Shown here in pieces: positions 24,403 through 31,770 of a DNA stretch of 64,000 nucleotides. The translations under genes and the position numbers were made by a program. The stretch covers positions 811,567 to 875,566 of the forward strand of contig DDIN01000008.1 of NCBI GenBank assembly GCA_002338565.1, given 5' to 3'. This stretch comes from Hyphomonadaceae bacterium UBA1849. GTDB lineage: Bacteria; Pseudomonadota; Alphaproteobacteria; Caulobacterales; Hyphomonadaceae. Within the stretch, counting starts at the first letter, position 1. Every line of letters starts with the position of its first letter. The notes below the pieces were generated by a model. The model did no database searches and was not told the origin of the DNA. It saw nothing but the letters and a program-made list of their open reading frames with translations.

Positions 24403-25578
24403 ATGGGGGGCACCGTGGACATCAAAGACATTTTCCCGCCGCCTGGTCACGTGCAGCGCTTGAGGTGCTCTGACTGCGACGGTTGGCTCGATCTCGCTTA
24501 TGCTGACTTCGACGAAACTGTGTCAGGGGCGCGGATAGCCATCAAAGGGCTGCCCGTACTTCGGTGTTCTACGTGCGAGAAGGACTATCTTCCGGACCGA
24601 TCGCGCATCTCGATCATCCGGCTGCACGAGCAGTGCGTGTCCAAGGTATCCGCCGGTGTCACCGTAACGCGTAGGAAGCTTGAAGACCGCTACCCCTTCA
24701 CGGACGTGCCGTTCCAGTATGATGCGGACGACTACGAATACCTGCCTGGCCTTCGCGGGCAGGGGGACGGTTTTCTCACACTTGTGTTCTTCAAGAGAGG
24801 GGTCTTGCTGAAATACGACACGGCGTCGGGCTATCGCCTGACGTTTGCGTCTCGGACGTACGGCACGATCACCACGGACGAAGACAACCAGATAAGCTTT
24901 GGCATCAACCGAAATGGCCGCGTCGTGATGTGGCTCGGCGACATCGCGACATTGCCCGTGCCGGAACAGTATTACCTGCTGTCTGAAAACGTGGAATCGG
25001 ATCACTCCATCGGCAGCGAATTCTACGATGGACAGATCGACTGCATATTTTCCGATCCAACACCGGAAAACGACCTACTCGCGGCAAGGACGGACTTCCT
25101 CGAAGCTGCCAGGATGCATTTTGGAGCGACGCTCGCCCACCTTGAAGCCGAAGTGGTGGCGATCGCCCTCGACTTTGCGAGGCCGCTCACAGACAGCGTG
25201 AAGAACCAACAGCATGCGGCGGACGCGCTCAACAAGATCCACGTCGAATCTCTGGATACACAGGCCATCGGGAAGTTGCTGAGCGCGGCCGGAGGCGATC
25301 CCAAAGGCCTTGGCGGCCTGAAGCGCCTGCAGACACTACTTGAAACGCTTCCCGGCAGTTCCGCAATTTCGAATCTCATGCTGCCGCTCTTCGTGACCTA
25401 CGATCTCCGGGTGGCAAACCTGCATCTCACATCTACGGGGACGGCGTCGGACAAGATGGACGATATCACGAGCCGCCTTGGTCTCCCGGCCGCCGCGCCG
25501 TTCTTTGATGTCTACGACGCGCTGGTGAAGCAGCTTGCGGCGGCTTATCGCGGGTTGCAGGAGCTCCTCACCCCGTAG
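24403..25578 (+). CDS. Unknown protein: Zn-ribbon N-terminus, HEPN-like RxxxxH motif at C-terminus
   Basis: A 391-aa protein with no family I recognise. Cys22-x2-Cys25 and Cys55-x2-Cys58 form a zinc ribbon. Residues ~80-210 are beta-rich with many aromatic and charged residues. Residues ~225-391 are helical and contain YDLRVANLH, giving Arg336-x4-His341, the spacing of the catalytic motif in HEPN ribonucleases. A sensor-plus-RNase reading would fit a phage-defence protein, and the place right after the integrase is a usual cargo site. This is inference; no partner gene is adjacent. The start has an aggaagg ribosome site. Confidence 0.7.
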   Translation: MGGTVDIKDIFPPPGHVQRLRCSDCDGWLDLAYADFDETVSGARIAIKGLPVLRCSTCEKDYLPDRSRISIIRLHEQCVSKVSAGVTVTRRKLEDRYPFTDVPFQYDADDYEYLPGLRGQGDGFLTLVFFKRGVLLKYDTASGYRLTFASRTYGTITTDEDNQISFGINRNGRVVMWLGDIATLPVPEQYYLLSENVESDHSIGSEFYDGQIDCIFSDPTPENDLLAARTDFLEAARMHFGATLAHLEAEVVAIALDFARPLTDSVKNQQHAADALNKIHVESLDTQAIGKLLSAAGGDPKGLGGLKRLQTLLETLPGSSAISNLMLPLFVTYDLRVANLHLTSTGTASDKMDDITSRLGLPAAAPFFDVYDALVKQLAAAYRGLQELLTP

Positions 25579-25802
25579 CTGCAAGAGGCGGTGGCTGATC
25601 TTTCGCGGCCTCTAGTCCAAGACGGGGCCAAGCGATGCACTGTGCCTTCGTCAGCTGCTTGTTCAACTCATCCTGCGGTGGGCGGCTCGGAAGATGCTTT
25701 GGCGGTGTCGCAGTCAATACGACTTAACGATTGGATGTCTGCTAACGGGCGCGCTGCCTACGAAACGCAGCATTGTCCGCAATGAGGGATATTTGAGACA
25801 GT
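25579..25802. other. Gap of 224 bases without a gene
   Basis: Between the Zn-ribbon/HEPN gene and the end of the leftward trb operon. No hairpin with a T tract, RNA gene or convincing small gene was seen. Confidence 0.5.
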
Positions 25803-26153
25803 TCACCGCATTCGATAATCCGGATGCGGTCCGCAGCCTTCGCGACCCTTGCGCCTTTGGGCGTCGATCCACTCCAGCACTTCGGCGAGGGGCCAGACGA
25901 CGCATCGGGGTGTCAGGTAGAACCGCTGCGGAAATTCGCCCTTCTGTTCGAGTTCGTAGATCGTCGTATCGGAGAGCGGCACAAGCTTGCGAAGCTCCGG
26001 CCGCCTGACGGTTCGGCGCCTGAAGATGTCGGCGGGCGTGATCCGTTCAGGATCGGTTGAAGTGACCGGAGCAGGGGCCTTTGGCGGCGGGTTCAGGTCC
26101 CGCGCGAAATCCCTAAGCCCTGTGCGCCCGCCCTCCTTTACGCGATGCAACAT
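25803..26153 (-). CDS. AlpA-like helix-turn-helix regulator
   Basis: A 116-aa protein whose second half (RPELRKLVPLSDTTIYELEQKGEFPQRFYLTPRCVVWPLAEVLEWIDAQ) has the winged helix form of AlpA/phage excisionase-type regulators. The first half is Pro-rich and probably flexible. It is the last gene of the trb operon, 12 bases after the DUF736 gene. It may control int or excision, being only 1.6 kb from int, though this is inference. Confidence 0.78.
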   Translation of the reverse strand: MLHRVKEGGRTGLRDFARDLNPPPKAPAPVTSTDPERITPADIFRRRTVRRPELRKLVPLSDTTIYELEQKGEFPQRFYLTPRCVVWPLAEVLEWIDAQRRKGREGCGPHPDYRMR

Positions 26154-26165
26154 GACGCACTCCGA

Positions 26166-26480
26166 TTACACCGTCTTCGCCCGGTTCCACACCATCACGC
26201 CGGTGCCGTCTTTCTCGTTCTCGAAGAAGGCCGCGCGCATGGGGCTGGCAAAGCTCGGGTCGTCGAGTTTGACGGCGAGGTAGGGCGTTTCGCCATCCTT
26301 GCTTTCCTGACGCCAGGCAGCGCCGAGTTCGGCCCCGCCGGCATAGAGGCGGAAGTCGGGGGCACCGTCTGAGGCCTTGTCACTGTTGGGAACAAGCTGG
26401 GCTTTGACATTGATGGTCATGGTGCGGATGGTGCCGGTATAGCTGCCTTCCTTCAGGGTGAATGTTCCGATCTGTGCCAT
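26166..26480 (-). CDS. DUF736 protein
   Basis: A 104-aa member of DUF736, small proteins that travel with trb-type conjugation islands in alphaproteobacteria. Landmarks are MAQIGTFTLKEGSYTGTIRT, the central LYAGGAELGAAW and the C-terminal GVMVWNR. The function is unknown. A second, divergent DUF736 gene lies at 52134 in the same element. Confidence 0.88.
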   Translation of the reverse strand: MAQIGTFTLKEGSYTGTIRTMTINVKAQLVPNSDKASDGAPDFRLYAGGAELGAAWRQESKDGETPYLAVKLDDPSFASPMRAAFFENEKDGTGVMVWNRAKTV

Positions 26481-26484
26481 GGGT

Positions 26485-26721
26485 TTAGGTCTCCGTGCTG
26501 GCGGTTGAATGAAGGGCGCGTCGCGCCCGCTTGAACCCGGCGTCGGACGCCAGGAAGCTCTCGATCATGGCCGGGATCAGCGCTTCGGGCTTTTCCTCCG
26601 CGCCGTAGGTCTGGCGGTAGATTTCGGCATAGTCGCTGAGCGCGCTGGCGAGCTCGGGATCGACCGAGAGGCTCATGCGCACCGGGGTGCGGTCGGGTAA
26701 TTGTCCGAGACGAAGGGTCAT
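26485..26721 (-). CDS. DUF2274 protein
   Basis: A 78-aa member of DUF2274, nearly always found just after trbI. The N-terminus (MTLRLGQLPDRTPVRMSLSVDPELASAL) looks like a ribbon-helix-helix DNA-binding unit, so a regulatory role is possible. It overlaps trbI by 4 bases and precedes DUF736 by 4. Confidence 0.88.
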   Translation of the reverse strand: MTLRLGQLPDRTPVRMSLSVDPELASALSDYAEIYRQTYGAEEKPEALIPAMIESFLASDAGFKRARRALHSTASTET

Positions 26722-28001
26722 CGTGTGGCTCCTTGGGGATGGGGTCTGAGAATGAGATCGCGGGTGACGACCACGCGCACCGGCCAGCCGGGGCGCACGC
26801 GGATGGTTGGCTGGATGCCAAGATTGCGCTCGACGACGCGTTGACCGGCCTGGTTGACGGTGTCGGTCGTGCCGCGGCGGATGGCGCGTTCCAGGTCGCC
26901 GTCTCCGTCTGCGCCAAGTTCGGCGCCGACGCCGAGAATGGTCGCGAGGCCTGCCGCGAGGAACACGCGGTCCCAGTGGTGATCGGTGCGGTCGGACAAC
27001 CCCGCAAAGCCCTGCGCGTCAGCACCCGGCGCCGAGATCACGATGGAGGACCCGTCCGGGAAGATGATCCGGTCCCAGGTCACGAGCGCGCGGTCCTGAC
27101 CGAACGAGACTTCCGACTGATACCGCCCGATAAGGCGCGAGCCCTGCGGGATGAGAAGGTATTGCCCGGTCACGGTGTCATAGACCGGTTGGGTGACCTG
27201 CGCGACGATCGTGCCGGGCAGGTCCGAATTGATCCCGGTCACGAGGCTTGCCGGGATCAGCGTGCCCGCCATGACCTGGTAGGGCGAAGCCGGGTCTTCG
27301 ATGCTGTGAGGGTTGTAGATGTCGCTGTCCGCGCCTTCCCTGGCGAAGGCCAGTTTACGGGACTGGAGATTGGTATCGGCGGGCTGGCCGAACGCTGACG
27401 GCGCGCCCTGCGGCAGGGCGGCGAGCGCCAGCAGCTCAGAGCCAAGATCAAGCGCGGGGTCGCGATAAGCGAAGCGGGTGTCGGTGGTGCTTGCGGTACC
27501 GCTCTGAGAGTCGAGCCGGAAGAAGACCGGCGCGCGGGCCGCTTCATCGGCAAGCGCGGCCTCGCGCATGCGCCTTGCGCGTTCGGCCTCGTCGGCCGGG
27601 TTCGGGCGGAAATCGTCCTCGAAGCGGGTCACATATTCGGGTTCGATGCCAAGCTCGCGTTCAGCCCGCAGCATGGTCGCGCCGAGATCGCCGGAGAGTG
27701 GCGGGCCAAGGCGCGCGATGCGGTCTTCCACCGGGGCAATCTCGCTATAGCTTGCCGGGAGGGTGGAGAGGCCTTCGGGCTTGCGTGTGTTCGTGGTGTT
27801 GTAGAGCTCGCGCCTTGCATCCGGATCGACGGCGGTTGGTGGCTTCAATGCAATTCTCATGGCGGCGAACAGGCCAAGCACGCCGAGGCCTGCGCCGACC
27901 ATCAGGACCTTGCGGTTGATCCGCGTAACCGGCTTCGGGCTGGAGCGGATCTTCAGCCGTTCGGCATGCTCGTCGAAGGGAATGGGCTCGGACATGGGCA
28001 T
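26718..28001 (-). CDS. trbI: Conjugal transfer protein TrbI (VirB10-type)
   Basis: A 427-aa type IV secretion protein that links inner and outer membranes in the channel. A cytoplasmic N-terminus leads to one membrane segment (VLMVGAGLGVLGLFAAMRIAL, about 32-52), a Pro/Ala-rich periplasmic linker and the C-terminal VirB10 beta-barrel domain (IPQGSRLIGRYQSEVSFGQ, then IPFPDGSSI-like and ADGDGDLE). Its start overlaps the trbG stop by one base. The length and motifs are normal. Confidence 0.95.
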   Translation of the reverse strand: MPMSEPIPFDEHAERLKIRSSPKPVTRINRKVLMVGAGLGVLGLFAAMRIALKPPTAVDPDARRELYNTTNTRKPEGLSTLPASYSEIAPVEDRIARLGPPLSGDLGATMLRAERELGIEPEYVTRFEDDFRPNPADEAERARRMREAALADEAARAPVFFRLDSQSGTASTTDTRFAYRDPALDLGSELLALAALPQGAPSAFGQPADTNLQSRKLAFAREGADSDIYNPHSIEDPASPYQVMAGTLIPASLVTGINSDLPGTIVAQVTQPVYDTVTGQYLLIPQGSRLIGRYQSEVSFGQDRALVTWDRIIFPDGSSIVISAPGADAQGFAGLSDRTDHHWDRVFLAAGLATILGVGAELGADGDGDLERAIRRGTTDTVNQAGQRVVERNLGIQPTIRVRPGWPVRVVVTRDLILRPHPQGATR

Positions 28002-29047
28002 CAGTTCCCGAACAGGCCAGCCAGAGGCGAACGGCGCTCATTGCGGGAGATGCGGACGACCATCTGGTTTCGTTCGCCGAGCCGCAGTTCCGCCGCACGG
28101 AACAGGCGGTCCACGACATAATAATTGCCGCGCACCCGGTAGTTGACGAGTTCCGCGTCACCGTCCGCACCCAGAACAAAGAGCGGCGGCATGTCTGTGG
28201 TGGCGATGTCTTCGGGCATCTGGATGAACACCTGACGGCCATCATCGAAGACGCGCACAGGTTTCCAGTCGGGGCTGTCGCCGGAGAGCCGATAATCGAA
28301 GTTCAGGCCTTCCAGCGTCAGGCCGCGCTCAATGCTGCCAGCGTCTCTTGCAATGGCGCGTTCATTGCGGGCGGTGAGGCCTGCCAGTTCATCAGCCGGA
28401 TAGCGCCAGGAGAGCGCGGCCATATAGCCGCCCTCCGTGCTCTCCAGCTCCAGATGATAGGTCCGCCGGTCGGTGGCGATCATCAGATTGGTGCGGATGC
28501 CGGAGCTGATCGGTTTGACCAGCACATGGGCGCGGGCCGTCGCGCCCGAACCGGACACCGTGTCCCCCACCACCCAGCGCACCGTGTCACCGGCCGAAAC
28601 CGAGACGAGTTCCTCGCCCGGCTGCAGGGCGATGTCCGACACCTGGCCGGGGCTGGCATAGAGGCGGTAAAGCGCGCCTTCGGTATAGGGATAGACCTGG
28701 ATCGCGTTCACATAGCCGTCGACCGAAGGTTCGATCAGGGCGCTGGTGCGACCTTGTCTTATCGCTTCTGCCGGTGAAACCGACGGCGTGCTGACGGTCC
28801 TTGTATAGGTCCGTGTCACGCTGCCATCGGGATTGGTGGTGACGCGGGTGCCGATGGGCATCATCTGGCCGGGCAGCGGAAGTGCCACGGCGGTTTCGAC
28901 AATCTCGACAGGGTAGTCAGCGCGGTCCTCGACAGGCGTCGCGGCGACGAAGGCGCTGGCATCGATGGGGTCGAGTTCCGTCGTGGCGCAGGCTGACAAT
29001 AGCGCCATGGCAGAAGCGGCGGTGAGGATACGAAGCATGGGGATCAT
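28001..29047 (-). CDS. trbG: Conjugal transfer protein TrbG (VirB9-type)
   Basis: A 348-aa outer-membrane-complex protein. The lipoprotein signal with LLSAC (lipid Cys20) anchors it. The VirB9 domain spans about 100-340, with GDTVRWVVGD, KPISSGIRTNLMIATDRRTYHLEL and a C-terminal VDRLFRAAELRLGERN. A lipobox is less common in VirB9 than in VirB7; here it may make a separate VirB7 needless. It overlaps trbF by 4 bases. Confidence 0.94.
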   Translation of the reverse strand: MIPMLRILTAASAMALLSACATTELDPIDASAFVAATPVEDRADYPVEIVETAVALPLPGQMMPIGTRVTTNPDGSVTRTYTRTVSTPSVSPAEAIRQGRTSALIEPSVDGYVNAIQVYPYTEGALYRLYASPGQVSDIALQPGEELVSVSAGDTVRWVVGDTVSGSGATARAHVLVKPISSGIRTNLMIATDRRTYHLELESTEGGYMAALSWRYPADELAGLTARNERAIARDAGSIERGLTLEGLNFDYRLSGDSPDWKPVRVFDDGRQVFIQMPEDIATTDMPPLFVLGADGDAELVNYRVRGNYYVVDRLFRAAELRLGERNQMVVRISRNERRSPLAGLFGN

Positions 29048-29736
29048 TCTCCTGTAACGAGGTCCTGACCCCAGTTCAGGGCATGGACATAAAGGCCGAG
29101 CGGATTGGCGCGCAGGGTCTGCGCATCCGTCGGCGGTTGGGTGATGAGGGTGAAGTTGCCGGTGAACCTTTGGGCGCGAACCAGCGCGCCATTCTCATAG
29201 GTCTTCTCGATCCAGCGGGCCTGGAAACTGTCGTCCGAGACGCGCACGACGCTGACGACATCCACCGTGCGGGATTTTCTGCCGACATCGGCGAAGGGAT
29301 CATTGGTCGAGGCGTATTCATTGAGCGTGGTGGCGGCGCGGTCAGTGACGAAGTCATAGGCGCGCAGCCAGTTTTCGCGCACGACGACCGGATCGACGCT
29401 GAGGCCGCGCACGTGCTCGATGAAGTTGGCGAGGTGATGCGCGATCTGCGCATCGGTCGGGGTGTAGCGCTCCGTCGCTGGCGAAACGGCGCGGGCCGCG
29501 CCGGTCTCATCGACTTCCACGACATAAGGCGTGACGGTCGATTGCATGCTCCGCCAGACCAGCGCGCCGGAGGTGACGAAGCAGAGCCCGAGACAGCCGA
29601 GCGCCATGAGCCGCCAGTTCTTTGCCTGCACGCGGGCGGAGCCGATACGGTCGTCCCAGACCTGTCCGGCCTTCTGGTAAGGCGTTTCAGGGAACGGGCT
29701 TGGCCCATAGCTGGAGGAAGATCGCCTGAAAGCCAT
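29044..29736 (-). CDS. trbF: Conjugal transfer protein TrbF (VirB8-type)
   Basis: A 230-aa assembly factor with a short cytoplasmic start (NPYQKAGQVWDDRIG-like), one membrane helix (LMALGCLGLCFVTSGALVW, about 42-62) and a periplasmic NTF2-like VirB8 domain ending in NPLGLYVHALNWGQDL. It lies 3 bases after trbL. Confidence 0.94.
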   Translation of the reverse strand: MAFRRSSSSYGPSPFPETPYQKAGQVWDDRIGSARVQAKNWRLMALGCLGLCFVTSGALVWRSMQSTVTPYVVEVDETGAARAVSPATERYTPTDAQIAHHLANFIEHVRGLSVDPVVVRENWLRAYDFVTDRAATTLNEYASTNDPFADVGRKSRTVDVVSVVRVSDDSFQARWIEKTYENGALVRAQRFTGNFTLITQPPTDAQTLRANPLGLYVHALNWGQDLVTGE

Positions 29737-29739
29737 CGT

Positions 29740-31056
29740 CTAATCGTCCTTGTCTTTGAGGGTTGGGTTCGCGCCCGAAGCGCCGCGATCGCCGTCGCGG
29801 ATCGAATGGGCGGCCATTTGGCCTGCCTGTCCCATGCGCTGGCTGGTCTGCATGCGGCGGGCCCAGCCGGGGCTCTGGGATGAGGATGATCCGGAGGCAG
29901 AGCTTTGCATGGATGCGGTCTCAGACCCGCCGGTTGCGCGCCAGGCGCCCTGACTGCCGCGTTGGTAGGCCTCGCGCATGGACTGGGCAGGACGGCTTGC
30001 AGCGCGGCGCATGGCGTCCCCGCCTGCGCGCGCGACACCGGCAAGGCCGGCGGCGACGCCCGCTGCGCCGGATGCGCCGGAGGCGACAGAGCCCAGCGTA
30101 TAGGAGGTGCGCGCCGCTCCTGCCATGCTGGCGCCGGCCTTGACGGCGCTTGAAGCACCGCCCGCGACCGCGCCGACAGCGGCGCGGCCGCCCATGCCCG
30201 CTACATAGGTCCCGGCAGCGACGCCCGCTGTAGCACCCACTGCTGAGCCTGCGCCGAGCTGCGGAGCGCCGGTGATCAGCCCGCTCGCAATGCCGGGCGC
30301 AAAGATGCCCATCCAGAAGAAGACAATCGCAGCCAGCACCGTGCCCATGACCTGCGCCAGCGTCACATCATCGCCGGTGCGGAACGCATCGGTCACCGAC
30401 GAGAAGAGCGTCGAGCCAATGCCGATAATAACGGCGAGCACCATGAGCTTGATGCCCGAGGTGATGACATTGCCGAGGACACGTTCGGCGAGGAACGTCG
30501 TCTTGTTCCAGAGCGCGAAGGGCACGAGCACGAACCCGGCCAGGGTCGTCAGCTTGAACTCCAGGATCGTGATGAAGAGCTGCACGGCGAGCACAAAGAA
30601 CGCGACCATGATGATCGCCCAGGCCACGAACATGACCGCGATCATGATGAAGTTATGAAAAAACGAAATCGGCCCCAGCATGTCGCTGATCTCTTCGAGC
30701 AGCGGCTGACCGGCATCGAGACCGACACTGGCAATGAAGCCGGGGCGCAGGAGATCATCGGCAGTCATCGTCCCGCCGCCAGCGGTCACGCCAAGCTCGG
30801 CGAAACTGTCAAAGACGATACCGGCGAGGAGAGAGAAGTTGCCGATGATGAAGGCGAAGAAGCCGACATAGAGCACCTTCTTCAGGAGCCCGGCGATGAC
30901 GTCCGTGTTCTGGCTTAGCGCCCAGAACAGGCCCGCCAGCGTGATGTCGATGGCGATGAGCGTGGTCGACAAATAAGCGACATCGCCCGCCAGCAGGCCG
31001 AACCCGCTGTCAATGTAAGCTATGAAGGTCGCAAGGAAGGTGTCGATCACGTCCAT
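29740..31056 (-). CDS. trbL: Conjugal transfer protein TrbL (VirB6-type)
   Basis: A 438-aa polytopic inner-membrane channel component. About six membrane segments lie between residues 30 and 270, including the VirB6 signature region TLAGFVLVPFALWNKT. A long Gly/Ala/Ser-rich, low-complexity C-terminal tail (residues 275-438) is typical of TrbL. An Arg/Pro-rich shadow frame of 360 codons runs through this tail and trbF and is not a gene. Confidence 0.93.
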   Translation of the reverse strand: MDVIDTFLATFIAYIDSGFGLLAGDVAYLSTTLIAIDITLAGLFWALSQNTDVIAGLLKKVLYVGFFAFIIGNFSLLAGIVFDSFAELGVTAGGGTMTADDLLRPGFIASVGLDAGQPLLEEISDMLGPISFFHNFIMIAVMFVAWAIIMVAFFVLAVQLFITILEFKLTTLAGFVLVPFALWNKTTFLAERVLGNVITSGIKLMVLAVIIGIGSTLFSSVTDAFRTGDDVTLAQVMGTVLAAIVFFWMGIFAPGIASGLITGAPQLGAGSAVGATAGVAAGTYVAGMGGRAAVGAVAGGASSAVKAGASMAGAARTSYTLGSVASGASGAAGVAAGLAGVARAGGDAMRRAASRPAQSMREAYQRGSQGAWRATGGSETASMQSSASGSSSSQSPGWARRMQTSQRMGQAGQMAAHSIRDGDRGASGANPTLKDKDD

Positions 31057-31062
31057 GGCGCG

Positions 31063-31761
31063 CTATTCTCCGAGGAAGGCCCGGGTGCGTGCGCGACCAC
31101 GTTCGGCTTCGGCGAGTTGGCGCGCCCGCTCCAGCGCCTCGGCGCGGTAATGGGCCGCCATCATGGCTTCCATTTGCATGAGCTGCTCGGTCTGCAGGGC
31201 TTCGATCTGGTTGCCGGCCTGGGCGACCTGGAGATTGCCGACGGCGGACTGGCTGTCCGCGATCAGCCGGTCGAGGCTGTCACTGTCAGCCCGCGCTGTG
31301 GAGACGACCTGCGCCGTGACGGTCAGGCTGTCCCTGTAAGCTGTGCGCGATTGCCGCCAGCGGGCGCGGGCCTCTTCGACGAGCACGGCCTGACGCGGCG
31401 GCTCGGCGCCATAGTCTTCCGGGTACACCTCTTCATACTCGCGCTCGATTTCCTCGACGCGGTAGCCGATGCCTTCGGCCTCGCGCATCAGCTCCTCGAT
31501 GCGGCGCATACGGCGCAGGATGTCGTCAGCGATAGAATCCGGCAGTGCTTCCAGATCGCGCGCCATGTTTTCCAGCATTTCGATTTCATGGGTGAGCTGC
31601 TGGATCTGCTGGTTGACCTCCTGAAGCGAGCGGATGGCCTGGTAGATGTTCTGGATGTGATTGGCCGGGTCATACACCGTCCATTGGGCCGAAGCGGGCG
31701 GCGCGATGAGGATGGAGAGCGGCGCGGCGCAGATCAAAGCGGAGGCAAGTATGCGTTTCAT
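31063..31761 (-). CDS. trbJ: Conjugal transfer protein TrbJ (VirB5-type)
   Basis: A 232-aa secreted protein. A signal peptide (KRILASALICAAPLSILIAPPASAQ) leads to WTVYDPANHIQNIYQAIRSLQEVNQQI, the TrbJ hallmark, and a long coiled-coil helical body. VirB5-like proteins sit at the pilus tip. No trbK (entry-exclusion lipoprotein) is found between trbJ and trbL, where it lies in RP4; the stop-to-start gap is only 6 bases. Confidence 0.92.
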   Translation of the reverse strand: MKRILASALICAAPLSILIAPPASAQWTVYDPANHIQNIYQAIRSLQEVNQQIQQLTHEIEMLENMARDLEALPDSIADDILRRMRRIEELMREAEGIGYRVEEIEREYEEVYPEDYGAEPPRQAVLVEEARARWRQSRTAYRDSLTVTAQVVSTARADSDSLDRLIADSQSAVGNLQVAQAGNQIEALQTEQLMQMEAMMAAHYRAEALERARQLAEAERGRARTRAFLGE

Positions 31762-31770
31762 CGGGGGCTC

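Noticed and set aside
29076..30158. 360-codon leftward open frame, Arg/Pro/Ser-rich
   Set aside because: It overlaps trbF and trbL in another frame and shows the Arg/Pro-rich composition of GC-rich shadow frames.
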